Part shown: one piece after another, positions 11,480-20,200 of the stretch
Layout: every line of letters begins with the position of its first letter
Numbering within the stretch: position 1 is the stretch's first letter
Assembly: GCF_007997015.1 (NCBI RefSeq)
Contig: NZ_VOSM01000009.1
Location: 124,001-188,000, forward strand
Direction: 5' to 3'
DNA from: Lujinxingia vulgaris
Lineage (GTDB): Bacteria; Myxococcota_A; Bradymonadia; Bradymonadales; Bradymonadaceae
Length of the DNA stretch: 64,000 nt
Notes under the pieces: model-generated
Told to the model about the DNA's origin: nothing
What the model saw: only the letters and a program-made list of their open reading frames with translations
Databases searched by the model: none
Program-made: the position numbers and the translations under genes

Positions 11480-11962
11480 CTACGCAGAAGATGGCGTGGG
11501 CGTTGGAGATCGGGGCGATGCGGGCCTCTTCCCGGTGAGAGCGTCCAGGGGGGTGTAGGTGGAGGGATCGCGGGCAAAGAGGCGCACGAGGTCGGGAGGA
11601 GTGCCGATCTCCAGCCAGGCGTGGCCTTCGGGGCGAGGCTTGAGGCGCAGGCCGACGATGAGCTTTGAGGGGATGCCGCGTCTGGCGAGCATGTGGCGGG
11701 CGGCCAGCGCGCGGGGGGCGCAGCGGGCGCCTGGGATAAGGCGGCTTGTGCGAAGAACGCTTTGCTCGATGGCAATAGCGAGCGCGTGATGCGCCTCGGG
11801 TAGTGAGGGGGCGCGATCGCGGCCGCGCCGGGGCAGGAGGCGATCGCTTGCGGCGCGCGCGCGATCCCAGCCGGTGGTTTCGATAAGAAGGTGTGCGGCG
11901 GCGACCAGGGCAAAAGCCTCTGCGTGGCGGACGCCGGCGGCGACGAGGCGTCGAAGGGGCAT
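11480..11962 (-). CDS. Lasso-peptide leader peptidase (B2, transglutaminase-like)
   Basis: B2 proteins are cysteine proteases of transglutaminase fold that cut the leader from the lasso precursor. The 160-residue product has the expected Cys81 in GARCAPRALAARHMLARRGI and His114 in EGHAWLEIG, the usual size for stand-alone B2. The catalytic Asp usually found six residues after the His (as in HAWVEVD) is Gly120 here; Asp124 is nearby. The start at 11962 shares one base with the stop of the kinase-like gene, so the two are coupled. It is the last gene of the cluster. Confidence 0.85.
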   Translation of the reverse strand: MPLRRLVAAGVRHAEAFALVAAAHLLIETTGWDRARAASDRLLPRRGRDRAPSLPEAHHALAIAIEQSVLRTSRLIPGARCAPRALAARHMLARRGIPSKLIVGLRLKPRPEGHAWLEIGTPPDLVRLFARDPSTYTPLDALTGKRPASPRSPTPTPSSA

Positions 11963-12915
11963 CAGTGCGCCTCGGCGTTGGTGCCCAGGGCGTGGGCGAT
12001 GGCGTCGAGCTGGGTGAGGGTGTTTGCGCCGCGGCGAAACTCCACGCGGGTCAGTGGCGAGGTGCGCAGCAGGCGCATCGCGCGGCGAAAGCGGGCCTCG
12101 TCGGCAGCGGGATCGGCCTGGGAGAAGGCAAAACACTGGTCGAGGAGGAGCGCGGCGGCGTGTCCGCCGCGGGGTTGGGTCAGCTCGAAGTCACGATCGG
12201 AGTGCGGCTCGCCGCCCAGGCTGAAGAGGTGGGTCAGGGGCAGCGCGCGGCCGGAGGCGGGGGCGTCGGGGAGTACGAAGATGCGTTTGGGATCGGGCGA
12301 GGGTGTGGGAAGGCTTATGCTGGCCTCGGGGATGGCGTCCTGCGGGAGGGCCAGTCGGAGTGAGGGGGCGCCGGCCAGCAGGAGGCGTCGCTCGACATCG
12401 ACGAGCACCAGATCGTCGGCCAGCAGTGTGGCGCCGCGACGCACAAGCCCCAGCGCAGTGGTGCTCTTGCCGGCGCCGGAGTCGCCGATGATGGCGATGG
12501 TGTCGCCGTCGGGAAGTCGCAGCGCGCTGCCGTGGAGGGCGACCAGGGGGCGATCGGTGGTGAGCAGCGCGATGGGGAGGACGATGCGTTCCAGCAGAGT
12601 GTCGAGCGCCCAGGCGGAGTTCTCGGGGGGCTCGTACGCGATCTGGTGGCTGGGAAGATCGAAGGCGAAGTGCCAGTCGGCGTAGGTGATCTCGCCCTGC
12701 CCTGCTGCGGATTGGAAGACTTCGAGGCGATCGCCGCCGGGGTGATCTTCGAGATCGTGGATGCGATCGCCCTCTATTGAAGGGCGATCGCGCTCTTCGA
12801 TCGTCCAGATGCCCGTGTGATCTTCGCGCTCTGAGGAGGGGATCGGTGCGAAGTTCAGGGGGCGATCGCAGGCGATGGGCTGGTCGTAGATGCGGTAGTG
12901 GTTCAAGGCGCTCAT
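11962..12915 (-). CDS. HPr kinase-like protein of the lasso cluster
   Basis: This 317-residue protein resembles the HPr kinase/phosphorylase-like proteins found in a subset of lasso clusters, where one (in the paeninodin cluster) phosphorylates the precursor. Visible motifs are LVALHGSAL (about residue 125), the Walker A GDSGAGKS at 144-151 and LLADDLVLVD just after it. The substrate here is unclear, because the precursor ends in Pro and not in the C-terminal Ser modified in paeninodin. The start overlaps the B1 stop by four bases, and the end overlaps B2 by one base. I chose the ATG at 12915; a longer frame is not supported by a motif. Confidence 0.82.
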   Translation of the reverse strand: MSALNHYRIYDQPIACDRPLNFAPIPSSEREDHTGIWTIEERDRPSIEGDRIHDLEDHPGGDRLEVFQSAAGQGEITYADWHFAFDLPSHQIAYEPPENSAWALDTLLERIVLPIALLTTDRPLVALHGSALRLPDGDTIAIIGDSGAGKSTTALGLVRRGATLLADDLVLVDVERRLLLAGAPSLRLALPQDAIPEASISLPTPSPDPKRIFVLPDAPASGRALPLTHLFSLGGEPHSDRDFELTQPRGGHAAALLLDQCFAFSQADPAADEARFRRAMRLLRTSPLTRVEFRRGANTLTQLDAIAHALGTNAEAH

Positions 12916-13205
12916 GAGGTCTGGGTGTGCTCCAGCAGGAGGCCGGCACTCTGCAGAGCGCTCAAGAAGGCGAGGAGGTCTGTGCGGGCACGCTCGACGT
13001 CGATGGCGTAGGTCTGCTGGAGCAGCGCGATGAGCTCGGCGACCGTAGGGGCGTCTTCGCGGATGCGTTGCCACAGCAGCACGCCCTGGGCATTGAGACC
13101 AAAGCAGCGATCGCCGTTTAAGTCGAGGATGACGATCTGATCGTCGATCGCTTCGACGACGAGATCTTCGCGGGCGGTAAAACGCTGGGAGTCGGTGAAA
13201 GTCAT
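12912..13205 (-). CDS. PqqD-like RiPP recognition element (lasso B1)
   Basis: B1 proteins bind the leader of the lasso precursor and present it to the B2 protease. The 97-residue product has the PqqD-like winged-helix pattern: a beta strand IVILDLNGDRCFGLNAQGVL followed by LWQRIREDAPTVAELIALLQ and a final helix ending AGLLLEHTQTS. The leader partner would be the YxxPxL segment of the precursor encoded at 14979-15182. It starts 22 bases after the exporter gene and overlaps the kinase-like gene by four bases. Confidence 0.85.
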   Translation of the reverse strand: MTFTDSQRFTAREDLVVEAIDDQIVILDLNGDRCFGLNAQGVLLWQRIREDAPTVAELIALLQQTYAIDVERARTDLLAFLSALQSAGLLLEHTQTS

Positions 13206-13227
13206 GGGCGCAAAGCTCCGCGAGGCA

Positions 13228-14922
13228 TCAGGGTTGGTAGAGATCGGGGGGACCGGGATGCAGGCAGCCCGCCTCCATCCAGAAGACGTGTTCGGGGTTG
13301 AGGCCTGCCGGCACGCGGTGCCCCAGATAGATCATGGTGAGCTTTCGGTCACGCAGCGCACTGAAGATGCGCGCGTTGAGCGACTCCTCAAGGTCGGTGG
13401 CCATCTGATCGATGATGATCAGGTCGGGATCTCGCAGTAGAGCACGAGCCAGCGCCACCCTCTTCTTCTGGCCGCCGGAAAGCCGCGCGCCACGCTCGCC
13501 CATCGGGGCATCGAGCCCGTCGGGGTGATCGTGCACAAAGTCTTGAAGACCGGCCAGCTTTAAGATGGCGTCGAGGTAAGGTTCGGCACGCCGGCGCTCT
13601 TCGGGGTTCATGGCGATGAAGAGGTTATCGCGCAGCGACCCGTCGAACAAAAAGATCTCCTGGCCCACATAGCCCACACGCCGGCGCAGCTCGGCCAGCG
13701 GCCACTGGCGAGCGTCGATGCCCTGGAGGATGACGCGGCCTTCTTCGGGATCGAAGAGGTTGAGGAGAAGTCGGCCCGTGGTGCTCTTGCCGGCTCCGGA
13801 CGGCCCGAGGATCGCAACGGCTTCCGAGGGGGCGATCTCCAGGTCGAGACCCGCGATGACGCCCGGGGAGGTTGAGGAGGCCGCGATGTTTGAGGATGGG
13901 TAGGCAAAGCTCAGCGACTCGACGCGCACGGTCAGCGGGCCGGGCCGTGGGGTGAGTTGGGAGGGCTCGGCAGGCTTGCGAGGCTCGATGGCGAGGAGCG
14001 CGTCGATGCGCTCGGCGGCGGCGCGCGCGCCATGCCAGCCGTAGAGGATGCCGGGCACGCCACGCAGCGGTCCTAAGCAGCGGCCCACATAAAAATAAAA
14101 GACCACCAGGGTGCCTACGCTCAGGCTTCCGTCAATGACGTACTGGCCGCCGATGACGAGCGTTGCCAGGAGCACCAGCGAGAGGGCCAGGTCAACTGCG
14201 GGGCCCAGGCGCGCGCGGTGGCTGGCCAGGGCGAGCTCGGCAGCTTTGAGAGAGCGGCCGGCGTCCCGAACGCGGCGAGCAAAGATCTCGCGGGCCCCCA
14301 GGGCCTGAATGTCGGCGATCCCTGCCAGACCCTCGTGAAGCGAACTGTGCAGGGCGGCCATCGTCTCCAGACGCGCCCGGCTCATCGGCCGAACGCGTCG
14401 GCGGAAGATGTGCAAAAGAAGCCAACCTACAGGCAAGGGGATGGCGGCCAGGAGCGCCAGGCGAGGATCGAGCCAGATGAGGATCGCAGCGGTGCCGCCC
14501 ACGCCGACCAGAAGCGAGGTGATGGCGGGGAGCACCGAGGTGGCGAGCTGTTTGATATGAAAGGTGTCGCTGTAGATGCGACTGACCAGCTCGCCGGTGC
14601 GCTGGGTGGCGAGGGTAGCGAGCGAGAGCTTCTGGACGTGCTGGAAGACCTCGTCGCGGGCGCCCTCCCAGAAGTCTTCGCCGGCGAGAGTGGCGTACCA
14701 CTGGCCGCTGAAGCGGGTAAGCGCCCCCAGGGTGTAGAGGATGAGACCGGCAGCTCCCAGCGTCCAGAGCAGATCGGCGTTGGCCCGGGCGATGCCTTCG
14801 TCGATGGCCAGCTTGATCAGGTAGGGAGTGGCCAGGCCGATGATTTGCGAGACGATCAGCGAGGTGGTGGCCAGGATCAGCCAGCGGGGCCGGAAATGTC
14901 GGAGTAGTGCTTGGGGGGGCAA
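13228..14922 (-). CDS. Lasso-peptide ABC exporter (D), fused membrane and ATPase domains
   Basis: D proteins pump the mature lasso peptide out and give self-immunity. The 564-residue half-transporter has an ABC type I membrane domain (about residues 1-310) and a nucleotide-binding domain with Walker A GPSGAGKST (about 372), Q-loop GYVGQE, signature LSGGQKKR (about 482) and H-loop YLGHR. There is no N-terminal C39 peptidase domain. Walker B reads LIIIDQ, so the usual catalytic Glu is Gln; the CAG codon is clear in the DNA. The start is a TTG at 14922 with a GGAGGG site five bases away. It follows the precursor gene by 56 bases. Confidence 0.88.
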   Translation of the reverse strand: MPPQALLRHFRPRWLILATTSLIVSQIIGLATPYLIKLAIDEGIARANADLLWTLGAAGLILYTLGALTRFSGQWYATLAGEDFWEGARDEVFQHVQKLSLATLATQRTGELVSRIYSDTFHIKQLATSVLPAITSLLVGVGGTAAILIWLDPRLALLAAIPLPVGWLLLHIFRRRVRPMSRARLETMAALHSSLHEGLAGIADIQALGAREIFARRVRDAGRSLKAAELALASHRARLGPAVDLALSLVLLATLVIGGQYVIDGSLSVGTLVVFYFYVGRCLGPLRGVPGILYGWHGARAAAERIDALLAIEPRKPAEPSQLTPRPGPLTVRVESLSFAYPSSNIAASSTSPGVIAGLDLEIAPSEAVAILGPSGAGKSTTGRLLLNLFDPEEGRVILQGIDARQWPLAELRRRVGYVGQEIFLFDGSLRDNLFIAMNPEERRRAEPYLDAILKLAGLQDFVHDHPDGLDAPMGERGARLSGGQKKRVALARALLRDPDLIIIDQMATDLEESLNARIFSALRDRKLTMIYLGHRVPAGLNPEHVFWMEAGCLHPGPPDLYQP

Positions 14923-14978
14923 TGCACCCTCCGGTGCGGGGCAAGCGGGTCAACGTCGCAGACCCTGATGAGGCGATC

Positions 14979-15182
14979 TCAGGGATCACCAAATCCGGTG
15001 CCTTCTCCGCCGCCGTCGTTTCCGGGGCCGCTGAACCCACGAATAAGTGAGCGCAGCTGCCCGAGTTCTTGCAACTGCGGCGGCTGATACGTCGCACGAG
15101 GAGCATCGGAGGGCGGACGTGTGTCGGACACCTGGTCAGAAGGCCTGGCATCGGAGCAGGACGTCGATGTATTGCGGGACAT
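14979..15182 (-). CDS. Predicted lasso-peptide precursor (A)
   Basis: The 67-residue product ends in a leader and core typical of lasso precursors. The leader end YQPPQLQELGQLRSLIRG matches the YxxPxL...G spacing exactly. Only the usual Thr at position -2 is replaced by Ile. With Gly as residue 1, the core is GFSGPGNDGGGEGTGFGDP (19 residues). Asp8 is the only acidic residue at positions 7-9, which predicts an eight-residue Gly1-Asp8 macrolactam and an 11-residue tail with one large residue, Phe16. The first 31 residues are Ser/Thr/Asp-rich and longer than many leaders. Promoter evidence is weak: a TTGACA at 15311-15306 has only a poor -10. Confidence 0.85.
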   Translation of the reverse strand: MSRNTSTSCSDARPSDQVSDTRPPSDAPRATYQPPQLQELGQLRSLIRGFSGPGNDGGGEGTGFGDP

Positions 15183-15323
15183 AAGCGTTTTCTCTCAACG
15201 GTTATTGGCACCGGGTTACACTGCGCCAGCCGAGTGCCGGCAAAGTGAGTGGGCAAGATAAACGTACACATTTGCATCGGGGAGGATGGCCCAAACGCAA
15301 AGTCGTGTCAAACCGTCAGCGCT

Positions 15324-17036
15324 TTACTGCACGGTCAGAAGCCAGGATTCGAACGAGGTGAGGTAGCGTGTGACCGCCGCCTCATAGCGCTTCTCGGGGG
15401 GAGCTCCCTGGCGAAGCCAGTCCAGAGCGACACGTCGTTGCTCGGCGGTGAATGGCGAGTGCGAGGGTGGCTGTTGAGACAGGGAGCAGGCCGCGCTCGG
15501 TGCAAAGAGGCGATGGAGTCCGCAGGCGACGACCTCGTCGAAGAGTCCACCTTTGGGGGCGAAGGTCAGCGCGTCGGGAGCGCGGTGGTGAAGGATCTTA
15601 CGCAAATGCGCTTTGGGAAGTCCTCCGTGGCGCAGCTCGCCGGGGGAACTTGCGAGCATCGTTTCCCAGAGATCACGCTGCAGGAAAGGAAACGCCAGAC
15701 GCACCCCCTGATCCCGGCGGTAGCGCTCGAAGGCGCGCATCGACGCCTCCCACTTCCACCCCTCCAGCAGACCCTGGCGTGGGTCGCTGTCGGGACGAAA
15801 GCGAGCCCGCCAACGCGTGAGAAGTCCCGTTCTTGCGGCGAGTACGCGAGCGGCCCGACGCCATCGCCGGCGCGTTGCGGCCTGGAGGAGAAGGGAGCGG
15901 AGAAGTTCCGGAGTGGCGTGAGCTGCGATCTGCTCCAGGTAATGAAGTTCGTTGGCGAAGAGGAGTTGATCGGCCCCGAACCCGAAGACGAGGGTGCAGG
16001 TGTCTGGGGCCATCCCCTTGCGCAGCGTAGCGAAAAAGTAGCGCATATAGGGAGCTTCCCAGACGACCACCGGTCCCCAGTCTTCAACGCCCGGGTTAGC
16101 GCGTTGCGGCGACCAGAGTTCGGGAGCTCCGATATCGACGAAGCGATGCGACGTGCGCCACCGATGAACCAAGGTCTCAATGGTAGGGCGTTCATCAAAG
16201 CCGGGATGGCGTGATGACACCATCGAGGCCGTGGCGAGGTTGCGATGGCCCTTCTGCTCACGAGCCAGCGCGACCAGTGAGGTGGAGTCGAGGCCACCGC
16301 TCAGCGTAAAGACAGGCCCCGGCTCCCGGATTGCGGCGCGGGTAGCATGTGCGAGCAGCTGGGCGAAGCGCTCTTCCGCGTGGTCGTCGTGCGGGCGCCC
16401 CGACCTCGGGTGCCGATTGCGGCTCCACAGCCTGTGCGTCGTCTCCCAGGTTCCCGCGACAAAGCGTCGCTCCTCGCCGGGGAAAAAACGTTGGACCCCG
16501 GGCCAGAAGTCGTCTCGGAGAGGCGCGTCTTGAGCGCGGGAGAAGTAGTGCCAGGCGTCTGGTGGCCGAAGAGGTGCTGAGAAGGGAGCCAGTAAGACCG
16601 GGCGAGTACTGACAAGGCCCCCCTCAGCCACCTGCTCCGGGTGCTTCGAGTGCACCAGGGGAACGCGCCCGAAGGCATCTCTGCGCACGCTGAGTTCGCG
16701 ACGCCGTGCGTCCCATCGCAGGGCCACTGCCACTCCCAGGTCGGGAAGTTGAGCCAGCCCCCGGGCATGATGGCTACGCGACGTCAGATGGTGCAGTCGG
16801 GCGAGGCGCTGATGCATCGGTAACGTCGGGTCCAGCAGGGGTTCGCCCGCAGATGGAGGCCCCAGAATGCAGAGCCAGCCGGAGTTGTCCTGCGCGATCA
16901 GCGCGAGCTGATAGACGGCCGGCCCTCTGACGAGGATCTCCGGGGTGCCACAATGCCCCTGAATGAGGAGATCTCCGACGGGCAGGATAGCGCCTGGAAG
17001 CGTCGCCTTCAGCGGAACTTTCTCTTGCGCACTCAT
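15324..17036 (-). CDS. Lasso cyclase, asparagine-synthetase-like (C)
   Basis: C proteins adenylate the ring acidic side chain and close the isopeptide bond with the core N-terminus. The 570-residue product has the PP-loop FTLSGGLDSTSLVAL (SGGLDS at 246-251), as in asparagine synthetase B. The N-terminal glutaminase-like region starts MSAQEKVPLK and lacks the Cys2 nucleophile, as expected for cyclases that need no glutamine. It is the first gene of the cluster, 141 bases before the precursor. The placement of C before A differs from the common A-first order. Confidence 0.88.
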   Translation of the reverse strand: MSAQEKVPLKATLPGAILPVGDLLIQGHCGTPEILVRGPAVYQLALIAQDNSGWLCILGPPSAGEPLLDPTLPMHQRLARLHHLTSRSHHARGLAQLPDLGVAVALRWDARRRELSVRRDAFGRVPLVHSKHPEQVAEGGLVSTRPVLLAPFSAPLRPPDAWHYFSRAQDAPLRDDFWPGVQRFFPGEERRFVAGTWETTHRLWSRNRHPRSGRPHDDHAEERFAQLLAHATRAAIREPGPVFTLSGGLDSTSLVALAREQKGHRNLATASMVSSRHPGFDERPTIETLVHRWRTSHRFVDIGAPELWSPQRANPGVEDWGPVVVWEAPYMRYFFATLRKGMAPDTCTLVFGFGADQLLFANELHYLEQIAAHATPELLRSLLLQAATRRRWRRAARVLAARTGLLTRWRARFRPDSDPRQGLLEGWKWEASMRAFERYRRDQGVRLAFPFLQRDLWETMLASSPGELRHGGLPKAHLRKILHHRAPDALTFAPKGGLFDEVVACGLHRLFAPSAACSLSQQPPSHSPFTAEQRRVALDWLRQGAPPEKRYEAAVTRYLTSFESWLLTVQ

Positions 17037-17231
17037 GCGTTTGGCCTACTCTACCCGCGAATAGCTGCGAACTGCGCTTATTTGAAGCGCGGATCAAGTC
17101 TACGTAGTCTCGGCGAAGCTCGGCAAGTGCTCACGTACGGTAAACACAATCAGCTCATGCCAGCCGGAGCCCCATAGAGCGTTCTCAAGGTACTGTCGAC
17201 ACGCGATGATCTAAAGCAGGCCAACAAACAT
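17037..17231. promoter_or_regulatory. Divergent intergenic region with inverted repeat GCGCTT-N5-AAGCGC
   Basis: This gap separates the lasso cyclase (minus) from the large surface lipoprotein (plus). It contains a perfect inverted repeat GCGCTT-ATTTG-AAGCGC at 17074-17090, about 40 bases upstream of the cyclase start. This is a plausible operator or hairpin. I see no convincing -10/-35 pair on either strand. Confidence 0.35.
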
Positions 17232-20200
17232 ATGGAAAACACAATGACAGAATCTGTACAGGCATGTCGGAGACTCGCCCCCAGGCGAGCTCATATGATT
17301 GCGATGGCGTTGCTTATGGCCGTGAGCGCCTGCAGCGGTGATGAGGGAGAGGCAACCACCACGCGCGTTCAAGCGCAGAATGAGTATGGAACGCCCGGGG
17401 AGACATACCGCCCCGAGGTGAGCAGCCGGTTCAAAGCGATGGCCCCCCCCGAGGAACTGGCAGCGGCCTGGCCTCAGGGTTTCGATGCGACTTCCGCAGG
17501 CTTAGAGGCGACGGTACTGGCCCTTGGCGATGTCACCATCGGGTCAGACGGCGAAATCACGATCGAGCCGACGCCGGGGCTCTATGCCAGCGGGAAGCCG
17601 ATCGTCCAGAACTGGGACTATCATTTCGCACTGGCGGGGGTGGGCCGAGGTGACACGACCGTTGATGTGGGCAAGGTAGAGGGACGCCTTCAAGATAGCT
17701 CCGAGGCCCATCTGGAGTACGCCGGGGGCGTGCGCGTGAGCCTGGAGCATCGCGCCACCGGGCTCAAACTTTTTACCACACTCTCGGAGCCTCCCCGCGG
17801 CAAGGGTCCGGTGCGCGTGGATTTCGCTCACCATGGGCGGATGAAGACCTACCAGAGCGATAAGGGCGACCTGGAAGTTCTGCATGACGGGGAGGTGGTC
17901 TTTCGTTGGTCGGGAGTCATCGCCTACGACGCACGCCATAATGAGGTGCCGGTCCGTCTTGCGAGCGATGATTCCCGCTTCTGGTTTGAGGTCGATGATC
18001 GCGACGCGGTTTACCCGCTGACGATCGACCCTCTGGCGAGCCAGCCGATCTGGGAGGGCTCCTCCACCCAGCCCAACTCCAACTTTGCCGACAGCATCAG
18101 TCAGCCCCGAGATGTCAACGGCGATGGCGTGGCCGACATTGCCATCAGCCAGTCCAACTATTCGGTAAGTCAATCGCTGCAGGGGCGCGCGCTGGTCTAC
18201 CTGGGCAACGCCAACGGCTTTGGAAATACCGCTGGATTTGTGGTGGTCGGAGACACGCCCAACGAACAACTCAGCATCGGGCTCTCGATCAGCGGCGATG
18301 CCAACGAGGACGGCTGCCACGAACTCGTGGTCGGCTCGCCGGGTTACAACGGCGGCTTCGGACGCGTGCTGATGTTCCGGCCCTTTGAGTGCGCCTCGGG
18401 TGCGCTTAACCCCTCGCCACTGGTCTGGTCTCGAGAGTCGCCGACTCTGGCAGGCCTTGGGCGCTCGCTGAGCGTAGGCGACTACGACTGCAACGGTCAG
18501 GATGATTTGCTGGTGGGAGCTCCCAGCCAAACCGCTGTCAATGACAATGCCACATACAACCTTGCCGGCGAGGTTCAGATCTACCACCACGATGCCGCCA
18601 GCGGCATCTACGAGTCGACGCCGGGCTTTCGCTACCAGGAAAACACTCAGGGGCTCGCCCTGGGGTGGACCGTTCAGACCCTTCCCGACACCCGCGGCTC
18701 CTCCTCGACCTGCGACAGCTTCGCGGTGGGTACGCCCTACCCCTCGGGCTTCACCGGTGCCGTGTTCATCTTTGACCATGACGCCAGCAACGCGATCGCT
18801 CTGCCCCCCACTCGCCTCAACGGCCCGAACAGCGGCAGCAGCTTCGGGGTCAGCCTGGATACCATGCCCAGCCCCAACGGCACCCGGATCAACGGACGTC
18901 GCATCGACGCCCTGGTCGTCGGTGCCGGTGGAGGCGGAGGTGGCTTCGGCTCGGTCTCGATCTATGAGTGGGACACCGCCAGCAGCGCCTACCAGCAGGT
19001 CTGGACGGTCAACGCTCCGCACGCCGGCGCACGTTTTGGTCAGCGCATCGCCGCCAACGGTGACTTCAATAACGATGGCCACCGCGACCTGGCCGTGGGC
19101 GCCTACAACCTGCAAAACGAAGCCGGGGTCGCCGAGGGCGGCGTGCTGGTCTATCTGGGCTCTCCTGACGGGCTGCGTAACACCCCGGACTGGACGCTTC
19201 TCTCGGGTCAGGCGGGCTCGGAGTTTGGAATCGCGGTGCGAGGCATCGACGATCTGACCGGCGATGGCAACGACGAGCTGCTGGTGGGCGCGCGCGCCTA
19301 CGATGGGCTGATCGCCAATGGTGGTCAGATCTTTATGTATCCGGGGCGCGACAACTGCTTTATCGGCGGGGAGTTCTATTCGGAGGGCGATGCCAACCCG
19401 GATAACGGGTGTGAGCTCTGCGATCCGGCGCAGTCGACCAGCGGGTGGTCCAACGCCGCCGACGGGCTTGCCTGTGGTGATGGGGGTGACTCCTGCACGG
19501 TGGCGACCTGCCAGGCCGGTCAGTGCACCGGCACCCAGATCGATTGCAACGATGGCAACCCCTGCACCCAGGATAGCTGCGATCCGATCGAGGGTTGTGT
19601 CTATGAGACTGCGCCGCAGGATGGTGAAGTCTGTGAAGACGACGGGCTGAGCTGCACCGGTGATGTGTGTCAGGACGGTGCGTGCACCCACCCGATCAAT
19701 AGTGGATGCTTGATCTCGGAGACCTGCTACCCCTCCGGGGCGACCAACCCCTCGGCGGAGTGTTTCGTATGCGATCCGCAGCAGTCGACGACGAGCTGGA
19801 GTCCGAAGGCGGCCGGTTCGGCGTGTGATAACGGGCTCTTCTGCACGATCAACGATACCTGCAACGCGGTCGGCCAGTGTGAAGCTGGCGAGGCGCGCGT
19901 CTGTGAAACCGAGCAGTGCTACGGCGGGGTGGTCTGCTCCAACGCGGCGCGTGCCTGTGTGCCGACGCAGCCGCAGACGGGCACCTCCTGCGACGACGGC
20001 AACCTCTGCACCACCGGCGATACCTGCCAGGCGGGTAGCTGTGAGGCTGGCGAGGTTGTGGACTGCAGCGCCGAAGGCGGCGCCTGCGCCGTGGGTGTGT
20101 GCAACCCGGAGACGGGCGCCTGTGAGAGTGAGCCGCTGGCCGATGGCAGCAGCTGCGATACCGGCGATGTATGCACCAGCGGCGTCTGCGAGAGCGGCGT

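Noticed and set aside
15183-15323. A second lasso precursor or a strong promoter between the cyclase and precursor genes
   Set aside because: No other leader motif was seen. TTGACA at 15311-15306 has only a weak -10 (CATCCT) at 17 bp, so I did not list it as a feature.
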